64,000 bases of DNA, taken from the NCBI GenBank assembly GCA_019637795.1, contig JAHBUY010000002.1, forward strand, positions 558,001 to 622,000, in the 5' to 3' direction. Positions 8,184-17,354 of this stretch are shown here, piece by piece (within the stretch, counting starts at the first letter, position 1; every line of letters begins with the position of its first letter). The notes under the pieces are model-generated. The model had not been told where the DNA came from, ran no database searches, and saw only the letters and a program-made list of their open reading frames with translations. This DNA comes from a bacterium. Lineage in GTDB: Bacteria > Desulfobacterota > Binatia > HRBIN30 > CADEER01. The position numbers and the translations under genes were made by a program.

Positions 8184-11100
8184 ATGAGACTTTCAGGGGC
8201 GGGGTTGGCCACCGCGACTGCGGTGGCGTTCTTCTGGTGCGCCGCGCTGCCGGCGCACGCGGCGCTGAGCAAGGACGAGCTGAAGTGCCAGAGCACGGTG
8301 GCGAAGAAGGGGCGCGTGTTCGTCAAGAAGCGCCTCAAGGCGCTGTCGAAGTGCCATGACGACGTCCTCGCCAAGAAGCTGCCGGAGACCACGGACTGCA
8401 CGCTCGAGACGGCGACGAAGGCCAAGATCGACAAGGCCGCGGACAAGCTGCACGGCGCCATCGTGCAGTCCTGTCCCAACAGCGTGCTGACCGGCGGGTT
8501 CGATTTCGGCGGCGACTGCCTCGGCGTGTCGACCGGCGCCGCGCTGGCCGACTGTCAGCTCGCCAGGCACGAGAGCGAGACCGACGCGCTGATCGAGATG
8601 ATCTACCGGTTGGAGCCGCACAAGAAGTGCAACGGCGGCACCAACGTCGGCAAGGTGTGCACCAGCAACGCCGGCTGCCCCTCCGCCGCCTGCGTCTACA
8701 TCCCCGAGACGCCCGGCAAGTGCACCGGCGGCGTCAACGCCAACGCCCTCTGCAGCGCCGACGCCGAGTGTCCGGGCGCGCTCTGCCGGGCGTCGGACGA
8801 GGCCCTCGCCTGTCTGAAGCAGATGTCGAAGGCGCTCAACAAGCTGGCGGGCAAGCGCCAGAGCATCCTGCAGAAGTGCAAGAGCAGCGTCGCCAAGGGC
8901 AAGCTCCCGTCCGGCACCAACTGCGTCGCCACGACGCAGAGCAGTCTCGACGCCGAGCTCACCGCCGCCCGCACGGCGGTTCTCAACGCCTGCTCGGCGA
9001 CGGCGACCGCCGGCCTGGGCTTCGGCGGCGCCTGCGACGAGATCACCGACCAGGCGTCGGTGGCGGCCTGCACCACCTGCGCCGCCGACCGCGCCGCCGA
9101 CAACCTGGTGCTCGCGCAGCACGGCACGCCCGCCAAGGGTGGCGCGGCGGTGCTGAAGCAGATCACCAACCCGGGCACCGAGTGCGTCGGCGGCCGCATG
9201 AGCCGCTGCCGCGCCAACGACTACCTGCTCGCCAACGATCGCATCCGCATCGTCGTGCAGGACATCCAGCGCAATCTCTTCGGCATCGGCCAGTACGGTG
9301 GCCAGATCATCGACGGCGACCTGGTGCGCACCAGCGGACCGGACCGCGACAACTTCGAGGAGTGGGCGATCTCGCTGAACATCGAGAGCACCGCCCACTA
9401 CACCTCGCTGACCATTCTCAACGACGGCAGCAATGGCGGTCCCGCCGTGCTGCGCGCCACCGGCGTCGACGACCTCATCGACTTCGTCAACCCGAGCTCG
9501 GTGGTCGCCAGCTTCGGCTTCCTGCTGCCGGCGAGCGTCGACGACGTCGACCTGCCGGTCACCATCACCACCGACTACATTCTCGAACCGGGCGCCAACT
9601 ACGTCCGCGTCGAGACCACCGTGCACAACACCAGCGGCGCCGCCATCGACATCTTCTTCGGCGAGTACATCGGCGGCTCCGGCCAGCTCGAGCTGTTCCA
9701 GACGGGCTACGGCTTCGGCGAGCCGTTGGTCACCAGCGTCTGCCCGTCCACCATGCCGAATCTCTGCAACTTCACCGCCTGGAGCGGCTTCGGCGACGGG
9801 GACGGCGTCTCGTACGGCTACATGCACCAGGTGCCCGGCTCGAGCACCTTCACCACCTCGGGCGTGCACGTGCCGCAGCTCAAGACCGACGTGCTGCTCG
9901 CCCTCATCGGCCTCGCCGGCCCGCCGCACCACATCGGCGCCAACGGCGATCCCGACGATTCCCTCACGCTGACCCGTTACTTCATCGTCGGCGACGGCAG
10001 CACGGCGAGCATCGAGGACACCCGCAACGAGATCCAGTGCGTGCCGACCGGCACGTTGACCGGCAACGTGACCGCCGGCGGCAGTCCGGCCGCTCGCGCC
10101 GGCGTCGCGGTGATCGCCGATCCCGCCTTTGGCCCGGCCGGCGTGTCCAAGAACGTCTTCATCCACGCCAAGACCGACGACGACGGGAACTTCTCGGTCA
10201 CGCTGCCGCCGGGCAATTACAAGGTCGCGGCGGCCGTGGACGGCTCCCCGTACGAGGGCGGCGGCTCGACGCCGCTCGAGCACCCCGTCACCATCACCGC
10301 CTTCACCTCCACCAGCCAGAACATTGCCATCCCCGCCACCGGCGCCCTGCAGGTCACGGTGGTCGACGAGAACAACGATCCGAGCCCGGCGAAGGTGTCG
10401 GTGGTCGGCTTCGATCCCAGCCCCGGGGTGGTGGTCGCCCAGACGCTGTTCGGGATCATCAACAACCGCACCGGGATGTTCCACGACCTCGAGGACCCGT
10501 ATCCGTTCGGCATGGCGAAGGTCGCCTGGGTCGGTCCGAGCGGCGACTCCGGCGTCATCCCGCTCGAGCCGGGCAACTACCAGGTCTACGTGTCGCGCGG
10601 CAGCGAGTTCTCCCTCGACTCGATCCCGGTGACGATCACCGCCAACACCACGACGCCGGTGTCGGCGCAGGTCGAGCGGGTCATCGATTCCGACGGCTTC
10701 GTCTCGGCCGACTTCCACGTCCACGCGATCGACAGCCCCGATGCGGCGGTCACCAACGTGCAGCGCGTCAGCGCCATGCTCGGCGACGGCATCGAGTTCT
10801 TCGCCACCACCGACCATGACTTCCGCTCCAATTTCCAGCCCACCATCGACGCGCTGGGCGCCGCCGACCTGATCGGCACCACCGTCGGTCAGGAGATCAC
10901 CACCTTCGACTACGGCCACTTCAACGGCTGGCCGCTGGTGCAGGACTTCACCAAGGTGAACAACGGCAGCGTCGACCACGGCGGCGCCGCGCCCGACGGC
11001 CAGGACTATCCGTCGGCCGGCTACTACAGCGAAGCGCCGGTCGGCATCATCGCCGACGCCCACGCCGCGGCCCCGGGCGCGTCGAACACCGTGCAGGTCA

Positions 11101-12083
11101 ACCACGTGCACAGCTTCTTCGGCCTCGACGGCGGCTCGGGTCTGGCGATCGACACCGCCCTCACGCCGCCGCAGTCGGCGGTGCCGGCGGCGGCGCGACG
11201 CCTCAATCCGTCGATCACCAACTTCTTCAGCGATACGTTCGACGCCCTGGAGATCTGGATCGGCGACGATCGCGCCCAGGTGGCGACGAACTTCCTCGGC
11301 CAGAACGCGGGCGACTGGTTCAACCTGATCAACCAGGGCATCGTCCGCACCGGCATTGCCGACTCGGACACCCACAACCAGTTCGTCGGCGTTTCCGGCC
11401 TGCCGCACAACATGGTCGCCATGCCCACCGACGACCCGGGCGATCTGAGCGCCATGGCCGATACGGTCTCCGCCAACGTCAACGCCGGCCGCTCGTTCGG
11501 CACCAACGGGCCGATGGTCCGCGTCTCGGTCTCCGCGGCGTCGACCGGCGAGACCGCGTCGCTCGAGCTCGGCGATCCGCTGACCATCAGCACCACCGAT
11601 GGCGAGGTGACGATCAACGTCGACATCCAGAGCCCGACCTGGGCCGAGTTCAACCGGGTCGAGTACTACATCAACCCGGTCACCACCCGGGTCATCAAGC
11701 CGAACGTCCAGACCGGGGCCGGCCTGGTGAACGTCAAGCGCTACACGATCACGCCGACGGCGACGCAGAACGTCGTGCCGGTGCCGGTACCGGTGGCCGG
11801 GACGTCGTCGAGCCGTCTCGAGGCCAGCACGTCGCTGAACCTCACCGGCCTCACCCAGGACATCTGGGTGGTCGTCATGGTGAAGGGCACCGATGGCGTG
11901 TCGAAGCCGCTCTACCCGGTGATCGGCAACAGCCTGAAGACCAGCACCAACACCACGCTGGCGCAGCTCACCGACGGCAACCTCGGCGAGGACGGCATCA
12001 CCGCCCTGGCCTTCACCAACCCGCTGTTCGTCGATGTCGACGGCGGCGGCTGGACGCCGCCCGGGGTGCTCGTCAATCCTTGA
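8184..12083 (+). CDS. Large secreted CehA/McbA-type PHP-domain metallohydrolase with cysteine-rich N-terminus
   Basis: The 1299-residue protein opens with a Sec signal peptide ending near AHA (about residue 29). Residues 30-310 are Lys- and Cys-rich and include two repeats near 150 and 180 of the form CxGGxNxGxxC. A beta-rich region with a carboxypeptidase-regulatory-like module follows (about 620-700). The C-terminal part is a PHP-type hydrolase domain. SADFHVHAID supplies His845 and His847, FATTDHDF follows near residue 877, and NHVHSF and GIADSDTHNQ come later, a set of metal ligands typical of CehA/McbA hydrolases. The substrate is unknown. The ATG at 8184 follows AGGGGGATCTCA, a good ribosome-binding site. 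The stop overlaps the next start (TGATG), so the HEAT-repeat gene is probably co-expressed. Confidence 0.85.
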   Translation: MRLSGAGLATATAVAFFWCAALPAHAALSKDELKCQSTVAKKGRVFVKKRLKALSKCHDDVLAKKLPETTDCTLETATKAKIDKAADKLHGAIVQSCPNSVLTGGFDFGGDCLGVSTGAALADCQLARHESETDALIEMIYRLEPHKKCNGGTNVGKVCTSNAGCPSAACVYIPETPGKCTGGVNANALCSADAECPGALCRASDEALACLKQMSKALNKLAGKRQSILQKCKSSVAKGKLPSGTNCVATTQSSLDAELTAARTAVLNACSATATAGLGFGGACDEITDQASVAACTTCAADRAADNLVLAQHGTPAKGGAAVLKQITNPGTECVGGRMSRCRANDYLLANDRIRIVVQDIQRNLFGIGQYGGQIIDGDLVRTSGPDRDNFEEWAISLNIESTAHYTSLTILNDGSNGGPAVLRATGVDDLIDFVNPSSVVASFGFLLPASVDDVDLPVTITTDYILEPGANYVRVETTVHNTSGAAIDIFFGEYIGGSGQLELFQTGYGFGEPLVTSVCPSTMPNLCNFTAWSGFGDGDGVSYGYMHQVPGSSTFTTSGVHVPQLKTDVLLALIGLAGPPHHIGANGDPDDSLTLTRYFIVGDGSTASIEDTRNEIQCVPTGTLTGNVTAGGSPAARAGVAVIADPAFGPAGVSKNVFIHAKTDDDGNFSVTLPPGNYKVAAAVDGSPYEGGGSTPLEHPVTITAFTSTSQNIAIPATGALQVTVVDENNDPSPAKVSVVGFDPSPGVVVAQTLFGIINNRTGMFHDLEDPYPFGMAKVAWVGPSGDSGVIPLEPGNYQVYVSRGSEFSLDSIPVTITANTTTPVSAQVERVIDSDGFVSADFHVHAIDSPDAAVTNVQRVSAMLGDGIEFFATTDHDFRSNFQPTIDALGAADLIGTTVGQEITTFDYGHFNGWPLVQDFTKVNNGSVDHGGAAPDGQDYPSAGYYSEAPVGIIADAHAAAPGASNTVQVNHVHSFFGLDGGSGLAIDTALTPPQSAVPAAARRLNPSITNFFSDTFDALEIWIGDDRAQVATNFLGQNAGDWFNLINQGIVRTGIADSDTHNQFVGVSGLPHNMVAMPTDDPGDLSAMADTVSANVNAGRSFGTNGPMVRVSVSAASTGETASLELGDPLTISTTDGEVTINVDIQSPTWAEFNRVEYYINPVTTRVIKPNVQTGAGLVNVKRYTITPTATQNVVPVPVPVAGTSSSRLEASTSLNLTGLTQDIWVVVMVKGTDGVSKPLYPVIGNSLKTSTNTTLAQLTDGNLGEDGITALAFTNPLFVDVDGGGWTPPGVLVNP

Positions 12084-13384
12084 TGCCCGACAACGGTTCG
12101 TGTCCGCGCGGGGCGGGCGGCAGTCGCCGCCCGCCCCGCTTCATTTCCCCGCCCGTCGTCGCCGCCCTGCTGCTGGCCACCAGCCTGCTGGCGGCTGCCG
12201 CCGCGCCCGCCGCGGTGGCGCCGCGCCTGCGCGCCCTGCTCAAGGCGGGCCGCACCGTCGTCGCCGGCGCGGTGACCGACACCACTTCGTACGATGACGA
12301 CCGCGTCGCCGTCGTCGCCTTCAGCGCGACGACCATCTTCCGCGGCGCCGGCGAGCCGCCAGTGGCACTGTCGCTGGTCGAGCTGCACGAGGGCTCGGAC
12401 GCGCCGCCCCTGACCGCCGGCATGGAGGGCCTCGCGTTCCTGCAGCCGGCGCGGATGACGTCCTATCTGCAGCGCACGCTGCCGGCTGGCCGCTACCAGC
12501 AACTCATTCCCGGCTACGGCGCGTTCATCGCCGCCGCCGACAAGGCCGACGCCGAGCGCCAGGTGTCGATCATGCGACGCGTGCTGCACCTCGCCGGCGG
12601 CGGCGCCCTGTCCGATGCCGAGGCGCGCCAACTCACCTTCGACCTTCTCGCCAGTGGCAGCCCGGTGCTGGTCGAGGACGGCGCCGCCGGCCTCGGCGAT
12701 CTCCGCCGCGACCCCACCCTCACCAGCGCCGAGGACGCGACGCTGAGCGCCGCGCTGTTGCGCCAGAACCTCCCCGATCGGGTACGCATCGCCCTCATCC
12801 ACGCCGTCGCCGATGCGCGGCTCGCGTCGATGGTGCCGACCCTCAGGCAGATCGGCTCGCCACCGCCGGTCATGGAGGCGGCGTGGAAGGCGCTCGACCA
12901 GCTCGGGGCCGGGGCCAGCGACGACGACATGCGCCAGCGCCTGGCCAGCGACGACCCCGGGACCCGCATCGCCGCGGCGCGCGAGATGCTGGCGCGCTCC
13001 GGCGCCGGCGCCCTCGCCGCGGTGTCGCCGGTGGCGATCCGCGACCCCGACCCCAGCGTGCGCCTGCAGGTGGTCGAGGCGGTCGGCGCCCTCGAGGATC
13101 CCGCCGCCCTGCCGACGCTCGAGCAGGCCTTCGTCGACGAAGCGATCAACCAGCGCCAGGCGGCGGCGCGCGCCATCGTCGCCATCGGCGGCAAACCCGC
13201 CGTCGACGCGCTCGGCCGCCTCGCCGTGCAGGGGCCGGTGGACTCGCAGCGCTACGCCGTGCTGGTGCTCATGACGTTGGATTCTCCGGATGCGCGCCCG
13301 GTGCTCGCGCAACTCGCCAAGACCCATCCCGATGCCGCGACCCGCGACCTCATCACGCACGGCTTCCCCAAGGGCGAGCACTGA
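12083..13384 (+). CDS. Exported HEAT-repeat protein
   Basis: The 433-residue protein has a hydrophobic N-terminal segment (PPVVAALLLATSLLAAAAA) that fits a signal peptide or anchor. A region of unclear fold follows to about residue 200. About 240-420 contains helical repeats such as DPSVRLQVVEAVGALEDPAALPTL and NQRQAAARAIVAIGGKPAVDAL, the HEAT/PBS-lyase-like pattern. HEAT repeats mediate protein binding; no catalytic motif is seen. The ATG at 12083 overlaps the preceding stop by one base, and a TTG lies one codon earlier. Tight coupling to the PHP hydrolase suggests a partner or scaffold for it. Long N-terminal Ala runs make the exact start uncertain. Confidence 0.8.
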   Translation: MPDNGSCPRGAGGSRRPPRFISPPVVAALLLATSLLAAAAAPAAVAPRLRALLKAGRTVVAGAVTDTTSYDDDRVAVVAFSATTIFRGAGEPPVALSLVELHEGSDAPPLTAGMEGLAFLQPARMTSYLQRTLPAGRYQQLIPGYGAFIAAADKADAERQVSIMRRVLHLAGGGALSDAEARQLTFDLLASGSPVLVEDGAAGLGDLRRDPTLTSAEDATLSAALLRQNLPDRVRIALIHAVADARLASMVPTLRQIGSPPPVMEAAWKALDQLGAGASDDDMRQRLASDDPGTRIAAAREMLARSGAGALAAVSPVAIRDPDPSVRLQVVEAVGALEDPAALPTLEQAFVDEAINQRQAAARAIVAIGGKPAVDALGRLAVQGPVDSQRYAVLVLMTLDSPDARPVLAQLAKTHPDAATRDLITHGFPKGEH

Positions 13385-13787
13385 GCGGCGCCGCGCCGCC
13401 GCGGTGGCGGGCGCGCTCCTGGTGGTGCTCGGGGTCGGCGCGCCGGCGGCGGCGCACGACATCACCTCGCACGCCGTCCGCGAGCTGGTGCGCATCCAGG
13501 GAACGCTCGGCAGCGCCACCCCGCCGCCGAACGGGCGCCAGCTCACGTTCACGGTCCGCGGCCAGCGCCTGCCGTTCACCGCCAGCGAGTGGCGCGTCTT
13601 CGCCTTCGCCGACGACGCGACGCTCAAGCAACCCGAGGCGCCGGCGCCCGAGTTGGTCGGCGACCGCGCCATTCTCCGGCGCGTCATCACCGCCCGGCCG
13701 GATCAGCTCATCACCATCCTCGCCGAACGCCGTCCGGGTTCGAGCGACTTGTTCGTGCTCACCGTCGACCGCTGCCCGGAGCGCTAG
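13332..13787 (+). CDS. Small secreted protein of unknown function
   Basis: Not recognised. From the ATG at 13332 the product is 151 residues with a hydrophobic core (AAAVAGALLVVLGVGAPAAAHD) and a probable signal cleavage near AAA-HD. The mature part is short, beta-looking and lacks obvious motifs. It overlaps the HEAT gene by 53 bases in another frame; a GTG farther in would give a signal peptide without the long basic lead. Codon choice in third positions matches a real gene. It appears to close the three-gene set starting at 8184. Confidence 0.6.
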   Translation: MPRPATSSRTASPRASTERRRAAAVAGALLVVLGVGAPAAAHDITSHAVRELVRIQGTLGSATPPPNGRQLTFTVRGQRLPFTASEWRVFAFADDATLKQPEAPAPELVGDRAILRRVITARPDQLITILAERRPGSSDLFVLTVDRCPER

Positions 13788-13811
13788 TCGCGGGTGGCGC
13801 CGGGCCGCTGG

Positions 13812-14462
13812 CTACCGATCGGCGAGGTCGATCACACCGCCGTCCGCCGCCCGTTCCGCCGCGCGGCGCGGCGCCTGATAGGCGCCGAGGTACTGCACGA
13901 AGTTGCAGCTCTGGATCATGAACGGCGGGTTGTCGGGGAACACCACCAACTGCGCGCCGTTGTTGTTGAGGGTCACGCTGCCGGTCGTCGGGCGCGAGGT
14001 CTGGAAGTCGTCGCTCGACCAGGCCACCAGGGTCGCGGTCGTGGCGCTGGTGACGTTGGCGCTGAAGCTGACCGTCGGCGGTTGGACCAGATTGGTGGCG
14101 AGGGTGACGAACAGCAGGCGGCCGTTGCTGGAGAAGGTGCCGTTCAACGAGCCGCCACAGCTCCGGTTGAAGGTGCCGTTGAACAGGCAGAGGTTGCTGC
14201 CCTGGGTGCTGAACGTCGACGGGCAGCGGTTGTTGGGGGTGCGCGTCGCCGTCGGTTGGCGCGTCGGGGTCGGGGTGCGCGTCGGCGTCGCCGGCGTTCC
14301 GCCGGTCGGCGTCACCGCGGCACAGCCATTCAGCGCGTTGTTGACCGCGGTGATCAGGTCGTTGATCGTCACGTTGCCATCGCCGCTGCAGTCGCCGCAG
14401 CATTGCGCCCCAGCCTGGCCGGCCGTGAGCAGCAGCAGGGAGACGAAGAGGAGAATTCGCAT
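13812..14462 (-). CDS. Secreted protein with dockerin-type calcium repeat and Thr/Pro linker
   Basis: The 216-residue protein has a signal peptide (MRILLFVSLLLLTAGQAGA). A single dockerin-like unit, CCGDCSGDGNVTINDLITAV, follows immediately; its DxDGN loop resembles an EF-hand calcium site. A Thr/Pro/Arg linker (about 52-78) leads to a beta-rich C-terminal domain containing CPSTFSTQGSNLCLFNGTFN. Classical dockerins carry two such units and bind cohesins; here there is one, at the N-terminus, and no cohesin is seen in the window. The repeat may simply be a calcium-stabilised surface module. It stands alone, convergent with the gene at 13332 and divergent from 14559. Confidence 0.8.
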   Translation of the reverse strand: MRILLFVSLLLLTAGQAGAQCCGDCSGDGNVTINDLITAVNNALNGCAAVTPTGGTPATPTRTPTPTRQPTATRTPNNRCPSTFSTQGSNLCLFNGTFNRSCGGSLNGTFSSNGRLLFVTLATNLVQPPTVSFSANVTSATTATLVAWSSDDFQTSRPTTGSVTLNNNGAQLVVFPDNPPFMIQSCNFVQYLGAYQAPRRAAERAADGGVIDLADR

Positions 14463-14558
14463 CGGCCCTGCCTAGCCTACCCGTGGCGCCGATCCGAGAG
14501 ACCCGCCGCCCCGTCGCCGGCGTTTGCCTTCTCGATGCCCGCGTGTCGCAATCGCCCG

Positions 14559-17150
14559 ATGCGCCGCCTCGCACCATTGCTGCTGCTCGTCCTGGCCTCC
14601 CCTGCCCTGGCGCGACCGGTGCGGGTCTTCGTGGTCAACCCGCACCTGCGAATGCCCGCCAGCTATGCCGACTTCCGCGAGCAGATGTTCGCGCTGGTCG
14701 ACGCCGCGCACCCGCGCCGCGCCGAGCTGGTGCAGCAGGGAGTGCCGGACATCGCGGCGCACCTGTCGCCGCGCGACCCGAGCGCGCCGGTGGACGCGCT
14801 GATCGTCTTTCCCGAGGACGTCGGCCTGGTCGCCGGTTTGATCGGCAGCCGCGGCGCCACGGCGCGGCAGATCACCGCGGCGACCGGCGGCTCGACCGTC
14901 GCCTTCCTCTCCCTCACCCTCGCCTACCAGCCGCTCGTCAGGTACTACGGCGACCGCTACCCGGGCCTGCCCGGTCTCGCCTACCTCTTTCTCGCCACCA
15001 CGGACACCCACTACCGCGCCGTCTACGAGACCTTTCGCGATCTCGCGGCGACCTACGGCGTCTACGTCGCCGCCAGCGTCAACGTCGCTCCGGCGCGCCG
15101 CGTCGAGGCCGCGGCCGACCCCGCGCTGGTCGCTCGCTTGCGCGATCCCGACGAGCCCGACCGCGGTTATGCCTACGAGGCGATCGAGGGCCGGCCGGTG
15201 AACACCATGTTCCTCTTCGCGCCCGACGGCTCGGTGCTGGTCCACGACCGCGGCGTCACCCGGCGCGCGCCCGGCGAGACCGCCGGCGTCCTGCGCGGCA
15301 GCCTCGACAAGGCCTACCTCACCGAGATCGAACAGGATCCGCTCGGCCTGTCGTTGGGCGCGGTGCGCGATCTCGACGTCCTCGACACGCCGTTCGGCCG
15401 TCTCGGCGCGGTGACCTCGAAGGACGCCTGGATGGTCGACGTCAACGATCGCTACGACGCCAAGGGCGCGCAGCTCATCCTGCAGCCGGAGGCGTTCGAT
15501 CAGTGGGCGTTCACCACCGACTTCTGGGCCCCCGATGGCTTCAAGGCCGGAGGCTTCGCCCAGGTGCAGCGCAACCCGTCGTTCCTCTACAACGCCACCT
15601 CCTGCCTGGTCGGCAATCTCTTCGACATCACCTTCGACGGCCAGGGGGCGGTGATCGGCAAGCGACACAAGCCGGTGCGCTCGGAGCAGTCCGCGGCGCT
15701 GGCGTGGATCGGCCAGGACCCCGACGCCGGGTTCGTCGCCGTCGCGCCCTGGGTCGCCGCCGATCCCGGCGGTCCGGACCTGGCGGCGCGGCGCGCGGCG
15801 CTGGTCGCCGCGGGCCTGCCGCTGCTGCCGAGCTCCGGCGTGCCGTGCATCCCGCCGCTCGGTCCGGGGTCGTGCGAGGACGGCTACCGCGAGTCGATCC
15901 AGCGCGTCGATGTCGACCTGCCCGCCGCCGGCGCCGCGCCGCCGCCGCGACAACCCGGGGCGCCGGTGCCGACGGCCTTCGGCACGGCATCGTTCATCGC
16001 CGCCGCCAGCGCCGAACAGCGCCATCCGCGCCTCGCCGCCGACGGCGACCACGTGTTCGTCGTCTGGCAGGAGCGCCGCGCCGACGTCGACCGGATCTAC
16101 CTCGCCGTCAGCGACGACGGCGGCGCGACGTTCACCACGCGGCGCGCCAGCGATGCGCCCGACGGCGCGGCCGCGGAGTGGCGCCCGGCGGTCGCCTTCA
16201 GCCCGCGCACGCAGACGGTCCACGTCGTCTGGCAGGAGCCGTGCGCGGCCGCCGACGACGACTGCGGCCGCATCCTGTCGGCGCGCTTCGACACGGCGGG
16301 CCGCAAACAGGGCGGCGACGTTCGCGTCGACCGCGGCGCCGACGACGCCGGCAAGTGGAACGCCGCCCTCGCGGTGGACCGCGCCGGCAACCCGCTGGTC
16401 GCCTGGGTCGACGAGCGCGATCGCAGCGACCGCGGCCTGCCGCTGGAGCACATCTACTTCGCCCGCAGCCGCGACGGCGGCGCCACCTTCGGTCGCAACC
16501 TGCGCGTCGACCGCGGCCGTCCCGTCGACGTCGCCGCCGAGCTCGACAACAAGTGGGCGCCGGCGATCGCCGTGCGGCCGCCGTTCATCCAGATCGCCTG
16601 GACCGACTTCCGCGACTACCAGTGGGACATCTACACCACCCGTTCGCGCGACGGCCGCTACTTCGAGCCCAATGTGCGGGTCGACGACGGCGCCAGCGAG
16701 CGCATCCACGATCACCCGGCGATCGCCGTCGACCGGCGCGGCACCGTCCATGTCGCCTGGGCCGATCGCCAACGCCAGGACCCCGACACCGACATCCGCT
16801 ACACCCGCAGCCCCGCCGGCGGCCGCCGCTTCGCCGCCAGCACCCGCATCGACGCCGGCGTCGCCGCCGCCAATCAGTGGCACCCCGCTCTCGCCGTCGA
16901 CGGCGACGACGTCCTCATCGCCTGGCAGGACAACCGCCTCGGCGACAACGACGTGTTCTTCGCCCGCAGCCGCGACCGCGGCGGCACCTTCGCCGGCGAT
17001 CAACGCCTCGACGACAGCGGCGGCGACCCCAGCGAGCAGACCCGCCCCGATCTTGCGATCGACGCCGTCACCCACACCGCCTACGCGGCATGGGAGGACG
17101 AGCGGTGGGGTCCGTCGAGGATCGCCCTGGCGAAGACGCCTCTCCGGTGA
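14559..17150 (+). CDS. Secreted nitrilase-fold / sialidase-like beta-propeller fusion protein
   Basis: The 863-residue protein has a signal peptide (MRRLAPLLLLVLASPALA); an ATG at 14535 would add eight residues. Residues about 20-440 look like a carbon-nitrogen hydrolase. Glu86 lies in VFPEDVG, a lysine (Lys251) in LDKAYLTEIE, and GRLGAVTSKDAW occupies the slot where nitrilases have the nucleophilic cysteine, but Ser287 is there instead. About 480-863 carries repeated SxDGGxTF Asp-box motifs (for example SDDGGATF, SRDGGATF) and recurring VVWQE/IAWQD strands, as in BNR/sialidase propellers. The first half may be inactive or use serine, and the propeller probably binds a glycan or protein. It is extracytoplasmic and has no clear operon partner. 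Confidence 0.8.
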   Translation: MRRLAPLLLLVLASPALARPVRVFVVNPHLRMPASYADFREQMFALVDAAHPRRAELVQQGVPDIAAHLSPRDPSAPVDALIVFPEDVGLVAGLIGSRGATARQITAATGGSTVAFLSLTLAYQPLVRYYGDRYPGLPGLAYLFLATTDTHYRAVYETFRDLAATYGVYVAASVNVAPARRVEAAADPALVARLRDPDEPDRGYAYEAIEGRPVNTMFLFAPDGSVLVHDRGVTRRAPGETAGVLRGSLDKAYLTEIEQDPLGLSLGAVRDLDVLDTPFGRLGAVTSKDAWMVDVNDRYDAKGAQLILQPEAFDQWAFTTDFWAPDGFKAGGFAQVQRNPSFLYNATSCLVGNLFDITFDGQGAVIGKRHKPVRSEQSAALAWIGQDPDAGFVAVAPWVAADPGGPDLAARRAALVAAGLPLLPSSGVPCIPPLGPGSCEDGYRESIQRVDVDLPAAGAAPPPRQPGAPVPTAFGTASFIAAASAEQRHPRLAADGDHVFVVWQERRADVDRIYLAVSDDGGATFTTRRASDAPDGAAAEWRPAVAFSPRTQTVHVVWQEPCAAADDDCGRILSARFDTAGRKQGGDVRVDRGADDAGKWNAALAVDRAGNPLVAWVDERDRSDRGLPLEHIYFARSRDGGATFGRNLRVDRGRPVDVAAELDNKWAPAIAVRPPFIQIAWTDFRDYQWDIYTTRSRDGRYFEPNVRVDDGASERIHDHPAIAVDRRGTVHVAWADRQRQDPDTDIRYTRSPAGGRRFAASTRIDAGVAAANQWHPALAVDGDDVLIAWQDNRLGDNDVFFARSRDRGGTFAGDQRLDDSGGDPSEQTRPDLAIDAVTHTAYAAWEDERWGPSRIALAKTPLR

Positions 17151-17354
17151 CGAGGCGGCCGGGTTGTCAGGAGCACCGGTATCCCTTCGGGATGCGTGGC
17201 GGGCGGGAGCCCCTGCCCGGGGTATCTCCGTCGCAACGACCGACGGCCTGACGGGACAGCCTCGATCCTGAGCGGCGAGTCGCGGGGCCCCTGATCTCCA
17301 CCTCCTCGCCTGCGCGGGTGTCCTCCCGTCCCGATCTGTGTTCATCTGTGCCCG
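17151..17354. other. Intergenic stretch with a small stem-loop and an ATCTGTGTTCATCTGTG motif
   Basis: No gene is seen. A short perfect stem, ATCCC-TTC-GGGAT (17181-17193), lies 30 bases after the stop of the sialidase-like gene, but without a T-run. At 17334-17350 the sequence ATCTGTGTTCATCTGTG carries a direct repeat of ATCTGTG. From memory, this phrase recurs in intergenic repeats of several GC-rich phyla. It ends just before the moxR start and may form part of its leader. Confidence 0.35.

Noticed and set aside
8193..11408. Minus-strand open frame of about 1070 codons
   Set aside because: It lies wholly opposite the PHP hydrolase gene and has the Val/Gly/Arg/Asp-biased composition typical of antisense frames in GC-rich DNA.
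13812..14462. Cellulosome component
   Set aside because: One dockerin-like unit only, no cohesin and no glycoside hydrolase seen in the window.
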